A DNA stretch of 64,000 nt from an uncultured Bacteroidales bacterium (GTDB lineage Bacteria > Bacteroidota > Bacteroidia > Bacteroidales > F082): NCBI GenBank assembly GCA_900317055.1, contig ONFF01000011.1:1-64000 (forward strand), given 5' to 3'. Shown in pieces: positions 18,949 through 26,100 of this stretch. Numbering within the stretch: the first letter of the stretch is position 1; the number at the start of each line of letters is the position of its first letter. The notes beneath the pieces were generated by a model that did no database searches, had not been told where the DNA came from, and was given only the letters and a program-made list of their open reading frames with translations. The translations under genes were made by a program, and so were the position numbers.

Positions 18949-19000
18949 AAAACTCTGGGGAAAAATCGCAAAATCTATGATTTTTCCCCAGAGTTTTGTC
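18948..19000. repeat. Palindromic repeat, right copy, flanking ATPase gene 2
   Basis: A perfect 19-base inverted repeat (AAAACTCTGGGGAAAAATC and its complement) around an 11-base loop. It overlaps the last base of the TAG stop and repeats the 17555-17609 element. It may also work as a terminator. Confidence 0.88.
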
Positions 19001-19009
19001 AAAAACATT

Positions 19010-19037
19010 GTAGAGACGCGCCATAGCACGTCTCTAC
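19010..19037. repeat. 28-bp palindrome, GTAGAGACG family (imperfect)
   Basis: GTAGAGACG-N10-CGTCTCTAC with a one- or two-base asymmetry in the centre. Lies between the convergent ATPase gene 2 and the SlyD-like gene. Confidence 0.82.
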
Positions 19038-19053
19038 AAACAGCATATTAAAA

Positions 19054-19593
19054 TCAGTTGCAACCGCCGCCACAGCCTTCGCAGCCACCTTCACCGCAGT
19101 CGCCGCCGCAACCGGCACAGCCACCTGCGCTGAAGTCTTCATCAGTCGACTCGCGCACATCGAGGATTTCGCCCGAGAAATGGAGGTGTTTGCCCGCCAT
19201 GTCGTGGTTGAAGTCCATCTTCACATGGTTGTCGCCAATCTCGCGGACGATACCAGCAATCGGGCGACCGTCGGAGGTCTGCATCATCAGCTGGGCGCCG
19301 ACTTTCACCATGTCCATCAGCACATTGTTCTGCATGAACATGTTTTTATCGAGGTCCATCACATAGGCCTCATCTCGCTCGCCATAGCCTTCTTCAGGGG
19401 TCAGGTGGAAGGCATAATGATCACCAGGCTCCTTGCCCATCAAGTTCTCTTCGAACTTGGGCAACAGTTGATGCATGCCAAAGATGGCAACAAAGGGGTT
19501 CTCTTTCGTGGTCTCTTGAAGGATGGGACCGTTTTCGTCGTTCTCACGCAGGACATAGGTCATCGTGACGACAGCTTGATCTTGGATTTTCAT
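19054..19593 (-). CDS. SlyD-like FKBP-type peptidyl-prolyl isomerase with Cys-rich tail
   Basis: A cytoplasmic prolyl isomerase and metal-binding chaperone of 179 residues. The FKBP part holds the insert-in-flap region: GMHQLLPKFEENLMGKEPGD, then the Tyr-containing PEEGYGERDE segment and the DFNHDMAGKHLHF loop. After about residue 155 comes a tail of Gly and Cys with repeated GCGG and GC pairs; E. coli SlyD has a His-rich tail at this place. The tail probably binds soft metals such as nickel, zinc or copper (inference). ATG at 19593; the upstream spacer is an A/T repeat. Confidence 0.88.
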   Translation of the reverse strand: MKIQDQAVVTMTYVLRENDENGPILQETTKENPFVAIFGMHQLLPKFEENLMGKEPGDHYAFHLTPEEGYGERDEAYVMDLDKNMFMQNNVLMDMVKVGAQLMMQTSDGRPIAGIVREIGDNHVKMDFNHDMAGKHLHFSGEILDVRESTDEDFSAGGCAGCGGDCGEGGCEGCGGGCN

Positions 19594-19603
19594 AAAGTGA
19601 TAG

Positions 19604-19679
19604 TATTTAAAGATTTAAGATTCAAAGATTTAAAAATTCAAAATTCCCAATTCAGCATTCAGCATTCATAATTCAGCAT
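19604..19679. repeat. Degenerate tandem repeats upstream of the SlyD-like gene
   Basis: Near-copies of AAGATTTAA-type words followed by ATTCAGCATTC units fill the spacer between the SlyD-like and VWA-type genes. Confidence 0.6.
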
Positions 19680-21752
19680 TCAATATGATCCAAACATTTT
19701 CCGTAGCAACCACTCTATTGCGGCCAATCCGATGAGGACGAAGAAAATCCACTTGGAGTGGATCAGGTCCTCGAAACGGCTCTCATGGTGTTCAACGGAG
19801 GTGATGCGCGAATCATTGTGCAAGTCGGCAAAAAGTTGTTGTAACTCGCGGGCCGTATAGCAGTTTCCGTTGGTCAGTCGAGCCAAGGTACGCATCCGGT
19901 CAATGTCGGCGGTAAGTTGCTGAGCCTCTATGCCTATGGCGACCACGCTGAAGGTACCGCTCACACTGATTTTGCGCTCGCCCATCTGTGCTTGAACTTT
20001 GTATACATAAAGACCTTCGGGCAGTAAGCCAGCATTCAACTCGTAGTCGTGGTCACGCTTCGAGAAGGTATATTCGTAGGTCTCGCCCGTCAGTTTATTC
20101 TCTATCTGAATGGTCATATCAGGGTCAGTGACCAACTCATTGTTCGGGTTACGCAACTCGGCCGTGATGATAACAGGCTCGTTGCTGTAATAGGTTTCCT
20201 TGGCGTAGATGGCCGAGCCGTCGTTGGCAGACAACAGCAAATATTTCAGCGACTTGGAGAACATCTCATCAAAAACGGCATGACCTTTCGTCTGGTAATA
20301 CTCGAACAGGCGCCAGCGCCACACATTGGTGCCGAAGAGGAAAGCCATCTTGCGCCCATCATTGGCGAAACTCAGCAGCGGCAACCCCGACTTCACACCC
20401 ATCACCTCTTGCAGCAGCAGGTCATCATGCGACTTCAATGTACTGATTTCCAGATGCGGCATAGCCAAAGGCGGGAATTTCGCAGTCTTCTCCACCTCTT
20501 TGGTATCCATGGTGAAGGTGGAAAACGAGGGATTGGCATGGGCTTTCACATCCAGCATCGTGTTGGCGGCACCTTTGCGCAAGTCGAACACCTGCTGCAA
20601 CTTGGATAGGCTTTGCACATCCGTCTCGCCACCTAAGATAAAGAACACGGGCAGTTTGGCATTACGGTCGAGCTGCGATTTCAAGGCAGCGAGGTCGGTG
20701 CGCGCCGAGGGCACCTGATGCAGGATAATGAGGTCATATTTCTCAAAGTCGGGCAAGGTTTCCTTGCCGAAGCAGAAGTCCACCTCGTAGTTATCGTTGA
20801 GGACGCTTCTCAAGGCTGCCAAATCGGGATGAGGGGCGTTGGCCACACAGAGAATCTTGTATTTCTGGTCGAGCACCTCAATGAAAATGTGCCGCACATT
20901 GTTCTGCAATTGCTCCTCGCCTGCCACACCACCCAATTCAAGGTCAATCTGCATGACACCCTTGCGTTCGGCATCCAACATAAAGTCAATTTCCTTGGAG
21001 AAGCGGTTGGATGGGATGTTGATGTCACGTTTTTCAATGATCCTCCCGTTTTCCTTGAGAACCAATTGGGCTTTTTGTCCAGCCATATCACGCGCGGTCA
21101 CTGTCACGCGGACAGGAAACGTCGCGCCCAACGACACCACCTTATTATAATGCACATCGCGGATGGCGAGGTCGGGATAGGAAACCGTGTCGCCCAAGAC
21201 CACGGTATGGATGGGATACGGGAAGTTCTCGGCCAGCAACTCCGGCTCAAAGCCACGGTTGTAGATACCGTCGGAAAAGAGCAGCACCGCTCCAACATTG
21301 CGCTTGTAGTAACGGCGGTCAAGGGTGTTCAGCAGCGAGGAAAGGTCGGTGAGTTGGTCGGAGAAATCGAGTTGCTCGAAATCACGGACTTCCTCGCCGA
21401 AAAGGCATTCATCAACCTGGATATCAGCGTTCAAGGCCTTTCGAAAGGCTTCAAACTGCGTCTGATAGTCGTTTTTGTAGAACGCCGAATCCTTGTTAAG
21501 GATAATGGATGAGGAATTGTCGTGCGCAAGGATGATTGTAGGCGTTTCCACCGAACTGAACTTCTGTCGAATCAGTGGGTTGAAGAGCAGCAACACTACC
21601 AAGCCCACTATCAGCGTTCGGAGTGCAAACAAAATGGCTGTCAATGCTTTGCCATAGTGTTGTTTCTTGTTTCGGACATACAACACCGTGGCCGCTGCCA
21701 GACCTGCCAGCAGCGCCAAGGTTAACATCCAGATGGGGATTCCGATGTGCAT
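19680..21752 (-). CDS. Membrane-anchored protein with VWA-like domain
   Basis: 690 residues. Two transmembrane helices lie at the N-terminus (about 6-24 and 38-58), followed by a von Willebrand A-like domain (PTIILAHDNSSSI; VLLFSDGIYNRGF). A second Rossmann-like stretch, KYDLIILHQVPSARTDL, resembles class I glutamine-amidotransferase-like folds. An Ig-like segment (EGLYVYKVQAQMGE) precedes a C-terminal helix (FFVLIGLAAIEWLL). The MIDAS DxSxS pattern is altered to DNSSS. This matches Bacteroidota envelope proteins annotated only as VWA-containing. Start at ATG 21752, which begins the first membrane helix. It lies 31 bases after the toxin gene stop and may share its transcript. Confidence 0.72.
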   Translation of the reverse strand: MHIGIPIWMLTLALLAGLAAATVLYVRNKKQHYGKALTAILFALRTLIVGLVVLLLFNPLIRQKFSSVETPTIILAHDNSSSIILNKDSAFYKNDYQTQFEAFRKALNADIQVDECLFGEEVRDFEQLDFSDQLTDLSSLLNTLDRRYYKRNVGAVLLFSDGIYNRGFEPELLAENFPYPIHTVVLGDTVSYPDLAIRDVHYNKVVSLGATFPVRVTVTARDMAGQKAQLVLKENGRIIEKRDINIPSNRFSKEIDFMLDAERKGVMQIDLELGGVAGEEQLQNNVRHIFIEVLDQKYKILCVANAPHPDLAALRSVLNDNYEVDFCFGKETLPDFEKYDLIILHQVPSARTDLAALKSQLDRNAKLPVFFILGGETDVQSLSKLQQVFDLRKGAANTMLDVKAHANPSFSTFTMDTKEVEKTAKFPPLAMPHLEISTLKSHDDLLLQEVMGVKSGLPLLSFANDGRKMAFLFGTNVWRWRLFEYYQTKGHAVFDEMFSKSLKYLLLSANDGSAIYAKETYYSNEPVIITAELRNPNNELVTDPDMTIQIENKLTGETYEYTFSKRDHDYELNAGLLPEGLYVYKVQAQMGERKISVSGTFSVVAIGIEAQQLTADIDRMRTLARLTNGNCYTARELQQLFADLHNDSRITSVEHHESRFEDLIHSKWIFFVLIGLAAIEWLLRKMFGSY

Positions 21753-21783
21753 TGAGTGCTCAAATAATTTTGCAAAAAAGCCC

Positions 21784-22056
21784 TTACTTCTTGAAGAGTT
21801 TTGAATGCGACCCAACACGGATGAGCTTTATGGTGTCGCCTCTTTTCTCGAACCAAATCAAAAGCATATCGGGGCGAAGATGGGCTTCCAAATTATCCTT
21901 ATACTTGCCTTTAAGCGGATGTGTAAGGTATGGATCGTAAGGCAATGTGCCAGTTGATGCAAGAATACCCAAGGCCGTCTCAAGAAGTTTTGTGTCAGAG
22001 GAAGAAAGTGCCTTATAGTCCTTCTTGAATTGGGTTGACGATTCGAGGTTGTACAT
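21784..22056 (-). CDS. YafQ-family RelE/ParE-type toxin
   Basis: 90 residues of the YafQ (RelE superfamily) mRNA-interferase type. Visible family pattern: FKKDYKAL near the N-terminus, HPLKGKYKDNLEAHLRPDMLLIWF in the middle and IKLIRVGSHSKLF at the C-terminus. The His in HLRPD and the final GSHSxLF motif are the residues expected in the active site. Starts 3 bases after the antitoxin stop. Cleavage of ribosome-bound mRNA is expected from the family and was not tested. Confidence 0.88.
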   Translation of the reverse strand: MYNLESSTQFKKDYKALSSSDTKLLETALGILASTGTLPYDPYLTHPLKGKYKDNLEAHLRPDMLLIWFEKRGDTIKLIRVGSHSKLFKK

Positions 22057-22059
22057 AGG

Positions 22060-22263
22060 TCAGTTCCTGAGATAGTTCAACATATCCTGCAAGCTCGATG
22101 CCTTATAGGTTTTCCCAGACTTTACCTCCTCGATAGCCTTTATTGTAGTCGCATTAGGCTCGTCCTCCTTCAAAATCTTGAATACTCCAAGACTCTCCAA
22201 AAACTTGACGACGGCCTGTGCCGTTTTGTTGCGCTCATTATAGCTTAGCGTTATAGTTGTCAT
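22060..22263 (-). CDS. Antitoxin of the YafQ-type pair
   Basis: 67 residues, immediately upstream of the toxin in the same direction. The N-terminal half (TTITLSYNERNKTAQAVVKFLESL) is a ribbon-helix-helix-like or Phd-like DNA-binding segment as seen in small Bacteroidota antitoxins. The C-terminal half (YKASSLQDMLNYL) would wrap the toxin. ATG at 22263 is preceded by a TACTTTTG promoter box. Identity as antitoxin rests mainly on position, size and coupling. Confidence 0.8.
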   Translation of the reverse strand: MTTITLSYNERNKTAQAVVKFLESLGVFKILKEDEPNATTIKAIEEVKSGKTYKASSLQDMLNYLRN

Positions 22264-22288
22264 TGTATTCGATTTTGCGTTTCTGCTG

Positions 22289-22296
22289 CAAAAGTA
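22289..22296 (-). promoter_or_regulatory. -7 promoter box for the toxin-antitoxin operon
   Basis: TACTTTTG on the minus strand, 25 bases before the antitoxin ATG. Confidence 0.5.
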
Positions 22297-22338
22297 AGAA
22301 AAAATCTCCAAATCCGCTTTAGCTTCCCGATTTCTTTG

Positions 22339-22346
22339 TATATTTG
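22339..22346 (+). promoter_or_regulatory. -7 promoter box for the glycosyltransferase gene
   Basis: TATATTTG, about 55 bases before the ATG at 22402; divergent from the toxin-antitoxin promoter. Confidence 0.5.
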
Positions 22347-22401
22347 CCGTTGATTGACTTGGATTATTAAGTCAAATAAAGTTTTGCATTTATTTGCGGT
22401 A

Positions 22402-23163
22402 ATGAACAGCATTTCGGTCGTCATCATCACCTTTAACGAGGAGCAGAAAATCGCGCAATGCCTTGACTCCATTAAGGATATCGCCGACGAGATTATCGTC
22501 GTTGATTCGCATTCCACCGATGCGACCGAGGCCATCTGCGACCGGTACGGCGTGAAGTTCTTCAGCCAGGACTGGCTCGGCTACTCCGACCAGAAAAACC
22601 TCGCTGACGAACTCGCCACCTGCGACCTTATCTTCAGCATCGATGCCGATGAAGCCTTGTCGGATGAGCTAAAACAGTCCATCAAAGCACTGAAAAGCAA
22701 GGAAATCGCCGAGAACGAGGTCTTCGCCATGAACCGGCTCAACAACTACTGCGGTCAGTGGGTGAAAGGCTGCGGACTCTATCCTGAGACTAAAATCCGC
22801 ATCTGGCGGCGCGGCTTTGCCCAATGGGAAGGCATCATCCATGAGTGGCTGAACTACAAAAGCGAGCCGAAGAAAACCCTGCTGCATGGTGACCTACTAC
22901 ACTATTCCTGGGACACGCCCAAGGCCTTCCGCAAGCAGCAGTTCCATTTCGCTGAACTGGGCGCGCAGTCGTACTACGAACGCGGAAAGAAGACGGGCCT
23001 CCTACCCTATCTTTTCAGCCCGAGCATCAATTTCATCCGCACCTATATTATAAAAGGCGGCTTCCTCTACGGCAAGACGGGATTCAGCATCTGCCGTGTG
23101 ATGATGCAGGCAAATAGACATAAATACAACCTATTACGAAAGAAAATCAAAGAGAAACAATAA
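22402..23163 (+). CDS. Family 2 glycosyltransferase (WaaE/LgtF-like)
   Basis: 253 residues of the GT2 family. The nucleotide-sugar-binding opening SVVIITFNEEQKIAQCLDSI and the DxD-type motif SIDADEAL are present. The middle segment (IRIWRRGFAQWEGIIHEWL) resembles the LPS-core beta-1,4-glucosyltransferases of the WaaE/LgtF/KdtX group. The expected role is addition of a core sugar to lipopolysaccharide at the cytoplasmic face of the inner membrane. Start at ATG 22402 because the GT2 fold begins at the next residues. Confidence 0.85.
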   Translation: MNSISVVIITFNEEQKIAQCLDSIKDIADEIIVVDSHSTDATEAICDRYGVKFFSQDWLGYSDQKNLADELATCDLIFSIDADEALSDELKQSIKALKSKEIAENEVFAMNRLNNYCGQWVKGCGLYPETKIRIWRRGFAQWEGIIHEWLNYKSEPKKTLLHGDLLHYSWDTPKAFRKQQFHFAELGAQSYYERGKKTGLLPYLFSPSINFIRTYIIKGGFLYGKTGFSICRVMMQANRHKYNLLRKKIKEKQ

Positions 23164-23190
23164 CGGGAGAACGATAACAGAGCCTTTAAC

Positions 23191-23277
23191 CGTCATGGCA
23201 GACAAGGATCCGCCATCTCCTGAACGCGAAGGATTACTCTTGTTTTCAGGAGATTGCGGGTCAAGCCCGCAATGACG
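23191..23277. repeat. Interspersed inverted-repeat element, CGTCAT...ATGACG
   Basis: 87 bases bounded by CGTCAT and ATGACG. Inner arms ATCTCCTGAA and TTTCAGGAGAT pair, and the right part carries TTGCGGGTCAAGCCCGCAA, itself a palindrome. It lies between the glycosyltransferase and threonylcarbamoyl-AMP synthase genes and looks like a short non-autonomous repeat. Confidence 0.75.
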
Positions 23278-23318
23278 AACAAGGGGTGAAGCGATACCCG
23301 AATAAAAACATAAGCATT

Positions 23319-23891
23319 ATGGAAGAATCATTTGAACAAGAAGTCGAACGCACGGTAGCGGCACTGAAAGCTGGTAAGACCATCCTCTACCCCACCGACA
23401 CCATTTGGGGCGTGGGCTGCGACGCCACCAACAACAAGGCCTGCTTGCGGGTTTACGCCGTCAAGCAGAGGCCGCTCAACAAGAGCCTCATCATCCTCGT
23501 AGATTCAGTGGAAAGGCTTCAGGATTATGTAGTCAATGTGCCCGCCATCGCCTACGACCTCATCAAAGGCGCCAAAAGTCCGCTGAGCATCATTTATCCC
23601 GAGAGCAAAAACTTGGCCAAGGCCGTTTCCGACGACAAGAGCATCTGCATCCGCGTGGTTGACAACGACTTCTGCAAGGAAGTCATCCGTCGCCTTGGCA
23701 AGCCCATCACTTCCACCTCGGCCAACCTAACCGGGCAACCTTCATCGATGATTTTCAGCGACATCTGCGATGAAATCAAAAACAAAGTCGATTATGTGGT
23801 GCAGCTCTATCACGATAGTTTCTGCAAGCCCAAAAGCTCCACCATCATCAAGCTCAACGAGGACAACACTTTTGAAATATTGAGGCAATAA
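23319..23891 (+). CDS. Threonylcarbamoyl-AMP synthase (Sua5/YciO/YrdC family)
   Basis: Makes threonylcarbamoyl-AMP from threonine, bicarbonate and ATP for the t6A modification of tRNAs. 190 residues covering only the YrdC domain. Signatures: GKTILYPTDTIWGVGCDA at about 24-41, KQRPLNKSLIILV and the C-terminal GKPITSTSANLTGQPS. The Lys and Arg of KQRP and the SxANxTG loop line the ATP site. Start at ATG 23319; an upstream GTG is open but would lie at the edge of the repeat element at 23191. Confidence 0.9.
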   Translation: MEESFEQEVERTVAALKAGKTILYPTDTIWGVGCDATNNKACLRVYAVKQRPLNKSLIILVDSVERLQDYVVNVPAIAYDLIKGAKSPLSIIYPESKNLAKAVSDDKSICIRVVDNDFCKEVIRRLGKPITSTSANLTGQPSSMIFSDICDEIKNKVDYVVQLYHDSFCKPKSSTIIKLNEDNTFEILRQ

Positions 23892-23913
23892 CATTGTATA
23901 TCAGGAAAACTTT

Positions 23914-23921
23914 TATTTTTG
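23914..23921 (+). promoter_or_regulatory. -7 promoter box for the TonB-C protein gene
   Basis: TATTTTTG, 26 bases before the ATG at 23948. Confidence 0.5.
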
Positions 23922-23947
23922 CAACATTAACACAAAATACATAACAA

Positions 23948-24394
23948 ATGAATATAAAATCATTATTCGCATGCTTGTTTCTGCTCACGGCATGTCTTTC
24001 CTATGCACATGCCCAACAAGAAAGCGACTCCGTTGCTTTGACTAACATTAAAGAGATTGCAGCGCCTGGTATTGACACAACCATTTATAACAATGTAGAA
24101 AAAATGCCGTCTTTTCCTGGTGGAGAGTTTAAGATGTACGAATTCCTTGCCATGAATATACGTTATCCACAACGCGCCAGAGAAGACGGATACAGCGGCA
24201 CTGTCTATGTCAGATTCGTCGTCGAGCCTGATGGTACGATTACAAATATTGAGGTTGCAAAAGGCGTGGGAGGAGGTTGTAGCGAAGAAGCCGTCCGTGT
24301 AGTAAAAATGATGCCGAAATGGATTCCCGGAGAGGCATTCGGAAAGAAAGTCAGGGTTACTTACACCTTACCCGTCAATTTCAGGTTGCAGTAA
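23948..24394 (+). CDS. Secreted protein with a TonB C-terminal domain
   Basis: 148 residues: a cleavable signal peptide (about 1-22, ending AHA) followed by the TonB C-terminal fold, MPSFPGGEFKMYEFLAMNIRYP, then SGTVYVRFVVEPDGTI and RVVKMMPKWIPGEAFGKKV. The transmembrane anchor and Pro-rich spacer of true TonB are absent, so it cannot be a standard energy transducer. Such stand-alone TonB-C proteins are common in Bacteroidota and probably act in the periplasm. Own promoter; the next gene downstream has another. Confidence 0.82.
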   Translation: MNIKSLFACLFLLTACLSYAHAQQESDSVALTNIKEIAAPGIDTTIYNNVEKMPSFPGGEFKMYEFLAMNIRYPQRAREDGYSGTVYVRFVVEPDGTITNIEVAKGVGGGCSEEAVRVVKMMPKWIPGEAFGKKVRVTYTLPVNFRLQ

Positions 24395-24446
24395 GGCCAC
24401 TCAAATCAAATACGTAGCAACCAGAGAATGTGACAGAAATTTTTTG

Positions 24447-24454
24447 TAACTTTG
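24447..24454 (+). promoter_or_regulatory. -7 promoter box for the S41 peptidase operon
   Basis: TAACTTTG, 22 bases before the ATG at 24477. Confidence 0.5.
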
Positions 24455-24476
24455 CAGGCCAAAAAAAAATCGGCCT

Positions 24477-26093
24477 ATGAAAACACTGAAAGCATTCTTA
24501 TTCGCTGCTGTCTGCCTTGTTTCGGTTACCGCAGCTGCCCAAATTCAACCCAACACACCACAAAAGCCCCAGACGAAGGCGCAGATGAACGCCCAAAAAC
24601 TGGGTACTGTCCTATATCTCATCGAGAATTTCTACGTCGACACCACCAATATGGACAAGGTGACGGAAGACGCCATCGTTGCAGCCTTGAAAGAACTCGA
24701 TCCCCACTCGGCCTACATCTCGAAAAAAGACGTGCAAAAGGCCAACGAGCCGCTCGTGGGCAGTTTTGAGGGCATCGGCGTAACCTACCAACTCATCCGC
24801 GACACCATTACCGTCATTAGTCCAACGGCAGGTGGCCCGTCCGAGAAAGTGGGCATTATGGCCGGCGACCAATTCATCAAAATTGACGGCGAAGATGCCT
24901 ATGGCAAAAAGGTCGACAATGAATATGTTCAAAAACGATTGCGCGGCAAGAAGGGCACCAAAGTCACTGTGAGCGTGAAACGCGGCAATGACAAAGAGCT
25001 CCTTGATTTTGAAATCATCCGCGACAAGATCCCATTGAATAGCATCAATGCCTCGTACATGCTCGACAACCATGTCGGCTACATCAAACTCGACCGTTTC
25101 GCACAAGAGTCGACACAAGAATTCAAGGAAGCCTTCACCAAGCTACAAGCCCAAGGCATGGAATCGCTCATCTTCGACCTGCGTGGCAACACGGGTGGCT
25201 ACCTCAACACCGCTATTGACTTGGTAGACCAATTCCTTACCGAGAACCAACTCGTCGTATTCACAGAAGGCATCCACTCACCCTATCAGGAATGGCGCTG
25301 TACCAAAAAAGGACTCTATACCACAGGCAAGTTGGTCGTCCTCATCGACGAAGGCTCTGCCTCAGCCAGCGAAATCCTCTCGGGAGCCATCCAAGATCAT
25401 GACCGCGGCATCGTGATAGGTAGGCGTTCATTTGGCAAAGGTTTGGTTCAAAGACCTTTCAATCTGCCTGATGGCTCGCAAATCCGTCTCACCACTTCGA
25501 GATACCACACACCTTCGGGACGCTGCATCCAACGCCCATACGAAAAAGGTGTTGAAGATTATGCCAAAGAGATGGAAAAACGCCTTAAGCACGGCGAATA
25601 CTTCCATGCCGACAGCATCCACTTCCCCGACTCGTTGAAATACAAGACTGATGGCGGGCGCACAGTTTATGGTGGCGGAGGCATCATGCCCGACCTCTTC
25701 ATCCCTGCCGACACGGCTTATAACAGCAAGCTTTACACCAACCTCGTCCGCAAGGGTGTCTTAAACCGTTTCACCACCGACTACGGTCTGAAGCACCGCG
25801 ATGAAATCAAGGCTCAATATGGCGATTTTGAACACTTCAACAAATCGTTCATTATTGGCAGTGACCTCATCAATGGGTTGAAGAAAGCCGCAGAAGAAGC
25901 CAAGGTGGAATGGAACGACGAGCAGTTTGCCCATTCCGAGAAGTTCCTCCTCTTGCAAATGAAGGCTTTGATTGCCCGAAACGTTTGGGAGACGCAAGAA
26001 TACTACCGCGTAATGGCCTCGGAAGACGCGGGCGTGAAAAAAGCCCTTGAGATCCTCGGCAATGATAAGAAATATAAACAAATTTTAAAATAG
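24477..26093 (+). CDS. S41 carboxyl-terminal processing protease (CtpA-like)
   Basis: A 538-residue exported serine peptidase. It has a signal peptide (about 1-21), a PDZ domain (FEGIGVTYQLIRDTITVISPTAGG is its opening strand pair, around 100-125) and the S41 catalytic core. The Ser/Lys dyad is visible: Ser296 in GSASASEIL and Lys321 in RSFGKGLVQ, with the 25-residue spacing known from the Scenedesmus D1-processing protease. A C-terminal extension follows. Acts in the periplasm, cutting near C-termini. The stop lies only 7 bases before the C25 peptidase gene at 26101, so the two are probably co-transcribed. Confidence 0.92.
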   Translation: MKTLKAFLFAAVCLVSVTAAAQIQPNTPQKPQTKAQMNAQKLGTVLYLIENFYVDTTNMDKVTEDAIVAALKELDPHSAYISKKDVQKANEPLVGSFEGIGVTYQLIRDTITVISPTAGGPSEKVGIMAGDQFIKIDGEDAYGKKVDNEYVQKRLRGKKGTKVTVSVKRGNDKELLDFEIIRDKIPLNSINASYMLDNHVGYIKLDRFAQESTQEFKEAFTKLQAQGMESLIFDLRGNTGGYLNTAIDLVDQFLTENQLVVFTEGIHSPYQEWRCTKKGLYTTGKLVVLIDEGSASASEILSGAIQDHDRGIVIGRRSFGKGLVQRPFNLPDGSQIRLTTSRYHTPSGRCIQRPYEKGVEDYAKEMEKRLKHGEYFHADSIHFPDSLKYKTDGGRTVYGGGGIMPDLFIPADTAYNSKLYTNLVRKGVLNRFTTDYGLKHRDEIKAQYGDFEHFNKSFIIGSDLINGLKKAAEEAKVEWNDEQFAHSEKFLLLQMKALIARNVWETQEYYRVMASEDAGVKKALEILGNDKKYKQILK

Positions 26094-26100
26094 CCAACCC

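Noticed and set aside
15855-19000. ATPase units considered as insertion sequences
   Set aside because: No transposase, no visible target-site duplication, and the proteins are AAA ATPases. The cassette idea is kept only as a hypothesis.
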